From Ceratopteris richardii (lineage: Eukaryota; Streptophyta; Polypodiopsida; Polypodiales; Pteridaceae), in assembly GCA_020310875.1 (NCBI GenBank), contig CM035439.1, positions 135,922,753 to 135,986,752 of the forward strand: a DNA stretch of 64,000 bases. Direction: 5' to 3'. The position numbers and the translations under genes were made by a program. Below, piece after piece: positions 44,496-55,464 of this stretch. The notes under the pieces were generated by a model. The model was not told the origin of the DNA and did not search any database. It saw only the letters and a list, made by a program, of their open reading frames with translations. Numbering within the stretch: the first letter of the stretch is position 1; the number at the start of each line of letters is the position of its first letter.

Positions 44496-45329
44496 TGTTG
44501 AAGGCAGGAAAAACCTGGAGAAATAAAATAAGAATAAAAAGAAAAAGACGACTATGCGGAGATCTATAAGGATGTGTCGCAAGAAAAGGGGAAGTTATAA
44601 AGAAAGGAGTTAGGGACAACCGTAAGAGAAGGAGGGAGAAGGTAGACGAGGAACGAAGACGCTACAACAGGAAGAGGAGGAAAGGTACGAGACGTAAAGA
44701 TGCAATGATCAGAAGAGAGACGAGGGTGCAAGAAGTGTAGGTGCACCGACTGTGAAACGAAGTTAGAGAAGAAGGAGTTCCTTTGTCAGGACCGGAAAAG
44801 ACTAGGTTCTACAATAAAAAACCAGTGTATAGATAAACGATTGAATGACGATCTTGGCAGCTTAATCAAGTTCTCGTACTGAAGTTCTAATCTTTACAAA
44901 ACAACAATCTGTATTTTTGGTGTTGCGTTTACCAATGAATAATCAACCAAATGTCTGCGCAGCACAGTTATAATGTTGAAAGTCTTCTGTTTACAGTTAA
45001 GTCTGTTTGAGTGACTCAGACTGTACTATGTCAGAGTGCAATTGACTTGAAATATATGTGAGTGCAAAAAGGAAATCTGTAAATCTGTTGTAAGAATAAA
45101 GTGTAGAAAGTCTGTGTAAACTTTGAATTAGCAGAAAACTAGCAGAATGAATGTTTTCGGTGATATTATGGTGATATTCCGGTGATGTTCTGGTGACATT
45201 TCGGCGGCTTTAAGAGACATTTCCGGTGGAACATCTCGGGAAGTAAGGATCAATGCGCAATGGGAAAGAGTAGAAAAATCTGATTTTGCTAGTTAGACGA
45301 TGTTGTGTTGAACCGTAGAACCCTCAACA
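44496..45329 (+). repeat. 5' LTR of Gypsy-C
   Basis: It is 834 bp, purine-rich in its first 250 bases (AGAAAAAGACGAC, AAGGAGGGAGAAGG). Near its end it holds a short run of GGTGATATTCCGGTGATGTT-type repeats (45165-45200). The candidate transcription signal near 44811-44836 is weak. Confidence 0.95.
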
Positions 45330-45330
45330 C

Positions 45331-45350
45331 AATTGGCGATCCTACTGTAC
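45331..45350 (+). other. Primer-site region of Gypsy-C, tRNA unassigned
   Basis: ATTGGCGATCCTACTGTACG follows the 5' LTR after one base. The TTGGCG start is like gypsy primer sites, but the rest does not match the Asp or initiator-Met complements that I know, so the tRNA is unassigned. Confidence 0.4.
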
Positions 45351-45374
45351 GGCTGAAGCCGCCTCAAGAAATGC

Positions 45375-46560
45375 ATGAGGGCTAGGCGCAATCGCTTTAG
45401 TAAGGTATATTTTACGAGGGCACAGGCAAGAGCAGCAAACGTGGAGACATCCTCAGATTTTTACGAGTGGTACGAGGCCCAAGAGCAGGAAGCGTTGGGC
45501 ACTGACGACGAACAAAGGGAAACAGGTGTTGTAGAGGCCAGGTTAGTGGGCGGCATACTTGGTGCGTTATTCCTCACAGAAACCGTGGTAGGGGTAAGAA
45601 GACGACTCCAGTTTGACCCACTTGCAGGGGCGACCGGTCATAGAACTAGAGGCACACCTCAACCACAGCCAATGGCTCAACCACCTCCAAATCCCAAGGT
45701 CAAGGCCGCTCATTTCAGTGGAACCTCTAAGAAAGATGCTGATTGCCATGTAGCTCAATTCGAAATAAAATGGACAACAAATGGATATCCAGCTCTCTAT
45801 GGTGACAATATTAAATTTCAATAGTTTGCAGCCACGTTGGAAGGACGAGCTATGAGCTGGTTCAGTCAATATGGCATTACCCATTTTGCTACGTATGATG
45901 ATTTAAAACTCGCATTCTTGCAACGGTTTAGAAAAGAAAAGACGCCTTCCGATGTATTAAGGAAGTTGAGGGCTATTCGCCAAAAGACTATGCTAGTGGA
46001 AGACTATGCTCAGAAGTTTAGGACTTTAATGGATAGGCTGCAAGGTAATGAACGACCTACTGATGAGATGTTGGCAGGATTTTTTTTGGAAGGATTAAGA
46101 AGCACCATCAGACATGCGGTGGCCAGTGTGGACATTGCGAATGGTTTTGCTGTCTTAGTGTTAGCAGCAGCGCGTGTTGAGAGAAGGTTTGGACGAGCAA
46201 AAAAGAAGTAGTCTGATTCTGGTTCAGAGGTTGGATCGGATTCAGAAATGGAGTCAGGTAAGAGTTCTGATGATTCTAATACTGATGATTATGATGAGGA
46301 AATAGTGAAGACAAAGCATCGTAAGCCTAAACCTAAACACCGTAAAGAGGAGCAATGGATTCGTCAGTTAAAGAAACATGGGTATTCTATATTGGCTCCA
46401 AAGGAAACACGATTTTGTGATATTTGTGACAAAGAGGGGCATACCACAACCCAGTGTTGGTATAACCCTAAGAATAGAGGGCAAAGTTCTCGGCAAGACA
46501 ATAGAAATCTAAACGATGTGGCGGCCAATCAAGCTATTCCTATTGAAGGGTGAGGTAACT
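45375..46560 (+). pseudogene. Gypsy-C gag (fossil)
   Basis: Gag text begins at ATG 45375 just past the primer site. A basic and acidic N-terminal part precedes the retrotransposon Gag core (AMSWFSQYGITHFATYDDLK, LRAIRQKTMLVEDYAQKFRT, AGFFLEGLRSTIRHAVASVD; about 45840-46150). A Ser/Asp-rich linker and a zinc knuckle (CDICDKEGHTTTQC, about 46415-46457) follow. It is broken. Confidence 0.85.
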
Positions 46561-47380
46561 TCCAGAGACAGCAACAGGTAAGACCCCCATGGAGAGATCA
46601 AGGAAATCAGCAAGGAAATAATCAACAAGGCAAATACCAAGGTCGACCACCAAGGGTCATGCCTTGTGGGTATTGTTCAACTCCTGATCATTGGATAGGG
46701 CCAAATTGCCCTTTGTGGGTTAAGCATTGTGAAGAAAGGGGTATACCTGTCATTCGTTATAACCAGCATAATCAGTAGGGACAACATCAACAACAGGGGC
46801 AGCAGGCGGCTCAAGCAAATGCCATGCTGATTGAATGGCCAGAACAAGTCGATAGGACCCCTGATGCACCCAGTACATCTGCTCGAATGCATGGTAACAA
46901 TCAAGGGCAGTGTGATGGTACGCAATGTAGAAAAAATATAGAGGTTGAAGTATTGGCGGTTACTAGATCAAAAAATACAGGCCCTATTGATTGGCACGAA
47001 CACCGGCAAATTCGAGATAAGGTTTTGGAGCAGGTTCGACACGAGCCTGCTAATCTAGTAAAGGGTGACGACCGGACCGAGCGACAAAAGGGTGTGAAGT
47101 TGGTACCGCCCATGATGGAGCAAGATCAGGCTCAGTGTCAACGAGACTTGGCAAATGACTGGTTTGCTGACATTATTAGTGCACCGTTACAGCTATCTTT
47201 GGATCAGCTGTTATCTTTAGTATCGGTCTTTCGTGAAAAATTGTTGAGAAAGGTACTTGGATATCAAACCGAGCGCGGGAGTAGGATGATCCCTTCCATT
47301 TCGGCCAACAGTATTGATCCCGCAGATGTGGATTTTGTCGTACCAGTAATTCAGGTGTAGTACAATAAGCGGAGTTTTGC
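46561..47380 (+). pseudogene. Gypsy-C gag-protease linker with second Cys-rich block (fossil)
   Basis: A second small Cys/His block (MPCGYCSTPDHWIGPNCPLW) lies at about 46658-46718, where a Gln-rich region follows. Then FADIISAPLQLSLDQLLSLV (47164-47223) leads to the protease. The same Cys-rich block and linker are found in Gypsy-D. Confidence 0.7.
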
Positions 47381-48194
47381 CGAAGTCTTGCTAGATGGAG
47401 GATCAGGGGTAAATATATTACCTGAACATATTTTTATTGAAATGGGAAGTGGGGCATTGGCTCCAGCCCCTTTTCAAGTCAAAATGGCAGATCAGACACG
47501 AGTCCAGCCTGTTGGTATTCTGAAGCAACAAATTATTATTTCCGGTATGACATTCATGGTCAATTTTGTAGTCATCCGAATGACGGAGTCAGCGTACCCT
47601 TATGAAATGTTGTTAGGAAGACCTTGGTTTCGGCTTGCTAAAATTAAGCAGGATTGGGGTTTGAATGTCGTAATGATTACCAAGGGTAAAAAGCAAGTGA
47701 GAATTCCCATGCGTGGGCGGAAAAATATGTCGGTACAGGAAAAACCGTTGATGGCTCAGACTATTAATTTAGCAGATGAGATTGAAGATGACGAAGAGGA
47801 AAAGTTTTTGCAAGCAAACCCAACGGTGGTGCCAGTATTAGAAGTTGATGTAGAGGATTATAGTGGTGGGCCAAACGAAGAAGAGTCACCTCCTGGTGAA
47901 CAGGTGGCAGGTGCCCAGTTACAAAAAATATTTGATCAATGTATGAAGGTTCCGGTGCAGCAGCAGATGGCACAACAGGAGGAAGAGATAATTATGCGAA
48001 CGGAAAGGCTTTATGATCAGAAGTATGCAGGTTCTATGCGCGTGAAGGAGGAAGAGCTTCAAGAGGTTAATTTAGGAACAGAAGCTGAACCCAAGATGGT
48101 GCGGATTGGTAAAACATTGGAAGGAAAGTTTAAGGAGGCTCTTATTTGCTTGCTTAAAGAGTATGTGGATGTGTTTTCTTGGGATTATACTTAA
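47381..48194 (+). pseudogene. Gypsy-C aspartic protease and spacer (fossil)
   Basis: VLLDGGSGVNILPEHIFIEM carries the catalytic DGGSG at about 47385-47410. PFQVKMADQTRVQPVGILKQ and YPYEMLLGRPWFRLAKIKQD are the flap and C-terminal hydrophobic-GRP blocks. An acidic spacer runs to about 48190. Confidence 0.85.
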
Positions 48195-48215
48195 GTAAAA
48201 GGTATAGATCCGCAG

Positions 48216-51200
48216 TTGCATCAACATAGGATTAATCTGAAGGTGGATGTAGTACCTGTGGCACAGCAAAGATATAGAATGAATCCTAATTTTTCTAAAC
48301 AGGTAAAGGAAGGGATTGATAAGTTGTTGGCAGTAGGATTTATCAAACCGGTGAATCAGGTGACTTGGCTATCTCCTATTATAGTGGTCCCTAAAAAGAA
48401 CGGGAAGCTCAAAATTTTTGTTGATTACAGAAAGTTAAATGCGGCAACGGTTACAGACCCGTTTCCTATGCCGTTTTGTGATACAGTATTGGATGCAGTT
48501 GCCGGCCATGAAATGTATAGTTTCTTGGATGGATTTTCCGGTTATAATCAGATCAGTGTGGCTGAGGAAGATCAGCATAAAACAACATTTATTACCAAAT
48601 TTGGTGCTTATGTATTTACCGTAATGAGTTTCGGTTTGAAGAATGGACCACCATCATTCAATTATGTGGTGCATAAAGTGTTTGAGCCTTATCTTCAGGA
48701 CTTCATGCAGGTATTTGTCGATGACTTTTCAGTCTTCGGTGAAATGATTAAGCACTTACTACACCTGAAAGCATGTTTTGAAAGATGTTGGCAGTTTTGG
48801 ATGGTATTGAATCCGTTTAAAAGTGTGATTGCGATAAGAAGTGGGATTTTATTGGGCCATGTTATCTCCCAAGTAGGAATGGCGATTGATGTTAAGAAAA
48901 TTGAAGCTATCTGTACAGCTAAAGCCCCGACCAACGTTAAAGAAGTGATGCGGTTTGTAGGCCAAATTAAGTGGCATTCCCGATACTTAAGATATTTAGC
49001 AAAAATTTCTTCACCACTGACACATTTGACCAAGAAGGATGTTCTGTTTATATGGGCAGAAGCTCAAGAGAAGGCATTTCAGTTATTAAAAAAGATGGTG
49101 TCGGTGGCACCTATCTTGCAACCACCTGATTGGTCAATGCCATTTCACACATTCATTGATGCATCGGATGTGGCCGTAGGTGCGGTTTTGATGCAACAGA
49201 AAGATAAAGGTTGGTATAGACCTGTTTATTATGCCAGCAGGGTATTGGCTGCGACTGAAAGAAATTATCTGGTGACCGAAAGAGAAGCCTTGGCGATGGT
49301 GTATGCCCTTAACAAGTTTAGACATTATTTGTTGGGCAATAAAGTGATTTTTCATGTGGATCATCACGCTTTGGTTTATTTAATCAAGAAGCCCTTATTA
49401 ACAAGCCGATTAGCTAGATGGATGCTTTTGTTACAAGAATTCGATTTTGTAATTGTGCATACCCCACGGAAAGAGCATGCGATGGCTGATTATTTTAGTC
49501 GATTGGAATCAGGAGAAACACCCACTAGTGTACTTGATGTATTTCCGGATGCTGAATTGTTTACGGCACAAGCGGTCGAGATAGATTCGTGGTATGATCA
49601 GTTACTAATGTTTCTCACAGAAGGGGTATTACCACAACATTTTTCACCTGATCAGAGAAGGAAGTTTGCTCTTAAAAGTAGGCCGTATTTGGTGATAGCA
49701 GGGGCATTATACAAGAAGGGCGTGGATCAGGTTATCAGGAGATGCGTACCCGACTATGAGCAATCAGCTGTGTTACATGAAGCACATTCCGGTTCAGCAG
49801 GAGGACATTTGTCAGGCGATATTACCGGAAAGAAAGTATTACAGGCAGGGTTATGGTGGCCGAAGGTGTTAAAAGATGCGCATGAGTATGTTAAAGGCTG
49901 TGTAATTTGCCAAAAGTTAGGCCAACCTAATAATTCTGATCGTATGACTGATCATTCGGTATTACCGTTGGATCCTTTTCAAAAATGGGGCATGGATTTT
50001 GTGGGACCTATTAAACCTGCTACTCAGCGAGGTAATAGCTATATATTGGTAGCGACAGATTATTGTACGAAATGGGTGGAAGCAGTAGCACTGAAGGATA
50101 ACAAGGCAGCAAGTGTGGCCAAATTTCTTTATCGTAATATTATGACAAGATTTGGGTGTCCGATTGAGTTAGTGAGCGACCGAGGTACTCATTTCCTGAA
50201 TGAAGTGATTTCAGAATTAACAAGACTTCATCAAATAGTGCATAAAAAGACTACAGCATATCATCCTCAAGCGAATGGGCAGGCTGAAAGCAAGAATAAA
50301 ATTTTAATGCCTATTCTTAAAAAGTTGGTACATGAAAACCAGAAAAAGTGGGATTTGTTTCTTGACTCAGCTTTGTGGTCATTCAGAACAGCATTTAAAG
50401 TGACGACAGGAATGACACCTTTTCGGTTGGTATATGGATTGGAGGCAGTAGTACCCATGGAGTTTGTAGTTCCAAGTTTGAGGGTTACGGCAGAAAAGAT
50501 GTCGCCTGAAGTCTCAGTTAAACACAGGAGTAAATACCTTTTACAGATGGAGGAGGATCATTTGATAAGTGCATATATTACGGAAGTGATTCAAAGGCGG
50601 AGACAAGCCTGGGTAAATAAGAACGTGAAGTTTAAAATATTCAAAGAAGGTGATTGGGTGATGGTGTATAATTCTAAGCTAGGACCCCATCCAGGAAAGC
50701 TCACATTGAGATACAAGGGCCCATATCAGATTGTCCAAGATTTGGGTCAAGGCACTTTTCGTGTGGCAGATGTGTTTGGCACATGGTTAAACAAGCCCAC
50801 AAATGGATTTCGGTTGAAATTATTTCAAGGGAAGCCGCCACATTTGGACTGGTTATCTACTAATGTGGTGCAAGTTGTATGTCGCTCAGAACAACACGTC
50901 AGCAATGTTTGTGATCATCGCAATACCAGAGTGTATTTTTCTACATTTTTATCTGTGGTACAATGTTTTTTGACCTCGTGTTGGTCTAAAATTACATTGA
51001 GTAAATTTTTACGATTACAATGGGCACATGGTTTACAGTTGCACTTCAACAATGCATTATCGGTTGGCTCAGGGTCAATGATGAATAATGAAGTATTGTT
51101 GCATGAGGGTCGACAAGCTAAAGAATATGTTGGGTCTGCCAATAATGATGTGTGCGAAAGGAGTATGCCTTGTATTCCGAGTCAGCAGATCCATAAGCGA

Positions 51201-52109
51201 TGGAGGCATCGAGGAGAATATAAAAATGAAGTTAGTAGTCGACCAATGCTTATCTTGCAAAGTATAATCTGTCAGAACTGTATGGTTAAAAGTTTTTGCA
51301 CTATACAATGCAGTATTGAGAAGATAAAATATCTATTTCATCCTCTTGAGGTACGAATGAGTGTTTTCTTTCATGATTCTTCTGGCATGTGTGGAAGTTT
51401 CATTCAGCGGGTTATTGATAAGTGGGGCAATCGATTGTGGAGGATTTTTATGATAACCCATACTCCAATATTATTGAGTCGCATAAAGTGTTATGTGTGT
51501 CAGTATGTTTATCATTACAGAAAGTGGCAGTTCCAGCATTCGCACTTGTGGAATGAATATTTTTGGTTCTACATAAAGGCTTCTAGCATAATATTTTCTT
51601 CAGCATTTTCTGTATTAGTGCTTGAATCACGAATAATGAGAAGATGTATGAGAAAGAGAGAAGTGACAGTGAGAAGGGAGGAAACCACATCGGAGGAAAG
51701 TGATAGCTCATTACAAGGGGAAGATGAAGATGCGATTTCAACACCATTTTCAACACCATATACAAAGACTAAGGGTGTGCATACGTTTATGGGGTCATTC
51801 AAGGATTTTAAAGTAGAAGTTGATCTACAATTTGATCTGCAACAGAATTGGCTCAGAAGAATAGGATTATTACAGTTCGCTATGTTGCCATGGGAACGTT
51901 GGAGAGGCAATTATGAGGTAAAGAGTCAGTTGGAGATTATGCGGAAAATGAAGGGTCAGCTCTCCTTTCAGGTAAAATTTTCACCAGAATTAGTTGCAAA
52001 AGTATTTCAATTACCTATATACGATGATGTTGTCGTTCCCAAATGTTCGGAGGAGGTTTTGAAGAAAGACTTTGGACCCCGAGATGGAAAGATTATGTTT
52101 TATCATTAA
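48216..52109 (+). CDS. pol: Gypsy-C pol: RT, RNase H, integrase and start of 3' domain (fossil, one open frame)
   Basis: This single open frame has 1297 codons. RT: QVTWLSPIIVVPKKNGKLKI, FLDGFSGYNQISVAEEDQHK, catalytic VFVDDFSVF near 48712. RNase H: FIDASDVAVGAVLMQQ near 49153, and HYLLGNKVIFHVDHHALVYL. Integrase: H2C2 finger (EAHSGSAGGH ... CVICQKLG, about 49777-49920), KWGMDFVGPI, SDRGTHFLNE, HPQANGQAESKNKI, then GPYQIVQDLGQGTFRVADVF. From about residue 885 the frame runs on into sequence shared with the extra 3' gene of Gypsy-F (LSFQVKFSPELVAKVFQLPI). The parent element is broken elsewhere. Confidence 0.9.
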   Translation: MHQHRINLKVDVVPVAQQRYRMNPNFSKQVKEGIDKLLAVGFIKPVNQVTWLSPIIVVPKKNGKLKIFVDYRKLNAATVTDPFPMPFCDTVLDAVAGHEMYSFLDGFSGYNQISVAEEDQHKTTFITKFGAYVFTVMSFGLKNGPPSFNYVVHKVFEPYLQDFMQVFVDDFSVFGEMIKHLLHLKACFERCWQFWMVLNPFKSVIAIRSGILLGHVISQVGMAIDVKKIEAICTAKAPTNVKEVMRFVGQIKWHSRYLRYLAKISSPLTHLTKKDVLFIWAEAQEKAFQLLKKMVSVAPILQPPDWSMPFHTFIDASDVAVGAVLMQQKDKGWYRPVYYASRVLAATERNYLVTEREALAMVYALNKFRHYLLGNKVIFHVDHHALVYLIKKPLLTSRLARWMLLLQEFDFVIVHTPRKEHAMADYFSRLESGETPTSVLDVFPDAELFTAQAVEIDSWYDQLLMFLTEGVLPQHFSPDQRRKFALKSRPYLVIAGALYKKGVDQVIRRCVPDYEQSAVLHEAHSGSAGGHLSGDITGKKVLQAGLWWPKVLKDAHEYVKGCVICQKLGQPNNSDRMTDHSVLPLDPFQKWGMDFVGPIKPATQRGNSYILVATDYCTKWVEAVALKDNKAASVAKFLYRNIMTRFGCPIELVSDRGTHFLNEVISELTRLHQIVHKKTTAYHPQANGQAESKNKILMPILKKLVHENQKKWDLFLDSALWSFRTAFKVTTGMTPFRLVYGLEAVVPMEFVVPSLRVTAEKMSPEVSVKHRSKYLLQMEEDHLISAYITEVIQRRRQAWVNKNVKFKIFKEGDWVMVYNSKLGPHPGKLTLRYKGPYQIVQDLGQGTFRVADVFGTWLNKPTNGFRLKLFQGKPPHLDWLSTNVVQVVCRSEQHVSNVCDHRNTRVYFSTFLSVVQCFLTSCWSKITLSKFLRLQWAHGLQLHFNNALSVGSGSMMNNEVLLHEGRQAKEYVGSANNDVCERSMPCIPSQQIHKRWRHRGEYKNEVSSRPMLILQSIICQNCMVKSFCTIQCSIEKIKYLFHPLEVRMSVFFHDSSGMCGSFIQRVIDKWGNRLWRIFMITHTPILLSRIKCYVCQYVYHYRKWQFQHSHLWNEYFWFYIKASSIIFSSAFSVLVLESRIMRRCMRKREVTVRREETTSEESDSSLQGEDEDAISTPFSTPYTKTKGVHTFMGSFKDFKVEVDLQFDLQQNWLRRIGLLQFAMLPWERWRGNYEVKSQLEIMRKMKGQLSFQVKFSPELVAKVFQLPIYDDVVVPKCSEEVLKKDFGPRDGKIMFYH

Positions 52110-53490
52110 ATATGATTCTATGTCTAGGGAGAATTTTGCACCTTTAGCCTATGCAGAGGCAAGAGAAAAGGTGAGTTGGGCTCATTGGATGTATGATCAC
52201 TTACAACGTGAGATTTTCGTTGGGGATAGGCGTAAGACACAAACAAATAGTCGATTATCACCATATTTAGCTGCTTTATTCGAATTTGTGCAGTTTGTTG
52301 AAGATCAGAAGATCATGTGGCCAAAGCAGATCAAATTTTGTGATCATGAAGCGATGAGTAAAGAGCCGGAACAGTTAGCAGTGAGACAGGTAAGGAATTG
52401 ACCTTCACAGACTTCTGAAGATTTTCTTTGCGCTGGTGATATGGCACAAGAAAGGACACAGGTTAGTCAAATCATTGAATCTGATAAATATGAAGCAAAG
52501 ATACAAGAAGATATTTTGCTGCCAGTGCCAGATAGTATTGAGGATCCGAAAGTATTCGGGACTGCTTTTAGGTTGTCTCGAAAAAGAAGAGTCGAAGAGC
52601 AATTACAGGTTGAAGCCGAAAAAATGTTGAAAGATGATAATATTTCAGATTATGATGTGTCAAGGATGAAGAAGAAGTTGCAGGAAGTGTCGGATTTTTT
52701 AGTTTTTCAGGAGTAAAGATTGTTTTGGTACGAACAGACTCAAATATTTATTAATAAGACTGATTATCAGTCATTGCAGGAGAAGATTACAGAACTTCAG
52801 GATGCATTGGATAAGAAGGAATGTAGGTTGGAAGAGTTGCAGCATGATAAGAAGCAATCGGTGGTCGAATTGGCTAGTATAAAGAAGTCTATTCAAGAAT
52901 TTGAAGAATGACAGATGACTATACAAATGCAGATTCAAATAGAGATGATGAATTTTTCAGCGGTAAATGCTACATTGCAGGCGGAACAGGTAGTTCTTGA
53001 GTCGAGAATCAAAGTTTTGCAAGAATTACAAGAGCATATATTTAAAGAGGAAGGTGTGCAGTTAGATGTTGTGTTAATGACAAAGATGGATATAGGAGAG
53101 GTGAAGCAGCATCTACATAAATATGTTCAAGATATCTGGAGTGTTTTTCAAAGTCGTTGGTTCGGTATGATTAAGATGCACCATGAACAGATGCAGACAA
53201 GTTTTGTTTCCAAACATGAAAAAGATTTGGTATGTATAATTTCACAACAACAAAAGCAGATTGAAGAACAGACACAGATCATTGCAAAACTGTGGGAACA
53301 GTTGTTGAAAGAGACACTCAAAGAAAAGGTGGAGATATTTGATGTAAATTTTCCAGAAAAGCAAGATTGGTGCAGAAGAAGATATTAATATTGAAGAATT
53401 AGCAGTACCAGAAGAGCAGATTTCCACACAGTCACGGGAGATATCTGATCAAGGGATTGTGAAATTTGAGTTTAATTTTTGACAAAATTA
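50840..53490 (+). pseudogene. Gypsy-C extra 3' region with coiled coil (fossil)
   Basis: The sequence runs from the end of integrase to the 3' LTR. An acidic patch (EETTSEESDSSLQGEDEDAI, about 51675-51735) comes first. A globular block follows (VKFSPELVAKVFQLPIYDDV, then AREKVSWAHWMYDHLQREIF at 52150-52210 and NSRLSPYLAALFEFV). Long coiled-coil text comes next (ITELQDALDKKECRLEELQH at 52785-52845, IKVLQELQEHIFKEEG). The last part ends in TQIIAKLWEQLLKETLKEKV. I do not recognise the family. Gypsy-A and Gypsy-F have the same order of parts. It is broken. Confidence 0.65.
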
Positions 53491-53509
53491 CCGAGCGGGC
53501 TGTGCCACG

Positions 53510-54343
53510 TGTTGAAGGCAGGAAAAACCTGGAGAAATAAAATAAGAATAAAAAGAAAAAGACGACTATGCGGAGATCTATAAGGATGTGTCGCAAGAAA
53601 AGGGGAAGTTATAAAGAAAGGAGTTAGGGACAACCGTAAGAGAAGGAGGGAGAAGGTAGACGAGGAACGAAGACGCTACAACAAGAAGAGGAGGAAAGGT
53701 ATGAGACGTAAAGACGCAATGATCAGAAGAGAGACGAGGGTGCAAGAAGTGTAGGTGCACCGAATGTGAAACGAAGTCAGAGAAGAAGGAGTTCCTTTGT
53801 CAGGACCGGAAAAGACCAGGTTCTACAATAAAAAACCAGTGTATAGATAAACAATTGAATGACGATCTTGGCGGCTTAATCAAGTTCTCGTACTGAAGTT
53901 CTAATCTTTACAAAACAACAATCTGTATTTTTGGTGTTGCGTTTACCAATGAATAATCAACCAAATGTCTGTGCAGCACAGTTATAATGCTGAAAGTCTT
54001 CTGTTTACGGTTAAGTCTGCTTGAGTGACTCAGACTGTACTATGTCAGAGTGCAATTGACTTGAAATATATGTGAGTGCAAAAAGGAAATCTGTAAATCT
54101 GTTGCAAGAATAAAGTGTAGAAAGTCTATGTAAACTTTGAATTAGCAGAAAACTAGCAGAATGAATGTTTCCGGTGATATTACGGTGATATTCCGGTGAT
54201 GTTCCGGTGACATTTCGGTGGCTTTAAGAGACATTTTCGGTGGAACATCTGGGGAAGTAAGGATCAGTGCGCAATGGGAAAGAGTAGAAAAATCTGATTT
54301 TGCTAGCTAGACGATGTTGTGTTGAACCGTAGAATCCTCAACA
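53510..54343 (+). repeat. 3' LTR of Gypsy-C
   Basis: It is 834 bp, about 97% identical to the 5' LTR, and followed by CTCAT. The bases before it (GAGCGGGCTGTGCCACG) stand where a polypurine tract is expected but are only partly purine. Confidence 0.95.
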
Positions 54344-54348
54344 CTCAT

Positions 54349-54874
54349 CAACAGAAATCAACTATTCCTTCAAGTCTTTGATCTATGTTAGAAAATTGTC
54401 CATAGAATCACCTTCATTCATGTGCTCACTCTCCAACTGTTTTCGGAGGTAAGCAACACAAGCCTCATTCCTAGCTTGGAACAATGTGGTAAGTGTATCC
54501 CAAGCATCCTTAACTATTCTGCAAGAGCGAATGTGAGGAATAATGTCACATTTGACAGACAAAGCTATCAATGCATGTGCCTGAGCATCTCTACCATCCC
54601 AATGAATCTGCTCTGCAGTAGGTGCAGCAGAAACCTCAACACGAATAGGAATATGTAGAATATCACCATCTTCAACACCTTCTGCATCAACTTCAGTACC
54701 TGCAGTTGTAACAGTTGCAGGTGTGATAGGACATTTTTCAACACCCTGCACAATGCTCCACAGTCCTTTTGCAACCAATACATGTTGCATCATATAAGCC
54801 CACAATGGGTAGTTGGTACCATCCAACTTATCCTCAACAGCCAACATACAGAATACATCACTGCTTTCAGCCAT
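54349..54874 (-). pseudogene. gag: Copia-2 gag N-terminal part (fossil)
   Basis: Minus-strand Gag starts at ATG 54874 with DGTNYPLWAYMMQHVLVAKG near its N terminus. It runs through WDGRDAQAHALIALSVK and ARNEACVAYLRKQLESEHMN to the Gypsy-C insertion point. It matches Copia-1 Gag. The remainder is at 43806-44495. Confidence 0.85.
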
Positions 54875-55229
54875 GGCGGGTGACTAAAATACCTTGATGC
54901 AAAAAATTGATTGTATCTCAAAAATTTGAACGGAACTGCACAGATGAATTCTGCTATACCTGTAGCAGACTTCAAGATGCTTATACTAGCGAACCAAAAC
55001 TAGTATATACCTTTGGCACAAAAAGACCAAACAGCCTGCACAAGCACTGTGATAGTGCGTTCAGAGGCCGAAACAAGCTTAGATCACGATTTTGGCGCCA
55101 CATAGCAAAGCTGTTTTCATCTTTGAAAGACGCTTAGTATGCTCACCAAATTTTGTGCCAATCTGAGACTGCAATCGGAGAGGTGTAGACGACGCCCTGG
55201 ATGAAGCGGCGACCTGCCCTAAAACCAAT

Positions 55230-55459
55230 TGTTGGAGTTAGACGTTTGCAAAAGCACGTGAACAACACAAGGAAGAAAAAGAAGCTTGGAGCACAACACA
55301 CAATACTGAATGTATTACTAGAGAATGTACAAAGATAAGTAGCCCATTAGGGCAATAGGTGTATATACAAGCTGGGGGAAAAAAACCTCCTAAAGAGGGA
55401 TAAAAGTGCACCGGCGGTCCAAGAGTGTTCACACACATCATTACCTAAATATATCAACA
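55230..55459 (-). repeat. 5' LTR of Copia-2
   Basis: It is 230 bp, TGTTGGAGTT to TATATCAACA, followed by ATTTA. A degenerate primer site (minus strand TGGTTTTAGGG, 55217-55227) lies just inside, in the place of the TGGTATCAGAG seen in Copia-1. Confidence 0.92.
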
Positions 55460-55464
55460 ATTTA

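Larger units (their letters stand above)
44496..54343 (+). mobile_element. Gypsy-C, Ty3/gypsy element, structurally complete
   Basis: Both LTRs are 834 bp (44496-45329 and 53510-54343), start TGTTGAAGG and end CTCAACA. The target-site copies are CTCAT at 44491-44495 and 54344-54348, and joining the flanks restores Copia-2 gag. The interior has a primer site, gag, protease, RT, RNase H and integrase, then an extra 3' coiled-coil region. It looks whole in structure but has about nine reading-frame interruptions. The LTRs differ at about 23 of 834 bases, making it the youngest large element here. It is the reference copy for Gypsy-D and Gypsy-F. Confidence 0.95.
40485..55459 (-). mobile_element. 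Copia-2, Ty1/copia element interrupted by Gypsy-C
   Basis: A minus-strand copia with both LTRs (3' LTR 40485-40714, 5' LTR 55230-55459, each 230 bp) and target-site copies ATTTA at 40480-40484 and 55460-55464. Interior order from right to left is a degenerate primer site, gag, [Gypsy-C insertion 44496-54343], gag end with knuckle, protease, integrase, linker, RT, RNase H and polypurine tract. All parts are present apart from the interruption by Gypsy-C, but the frames are broken in several places. The LTRs differ at about 26 of 230 bases, so this is an old insertion. Confidence 0.92.
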
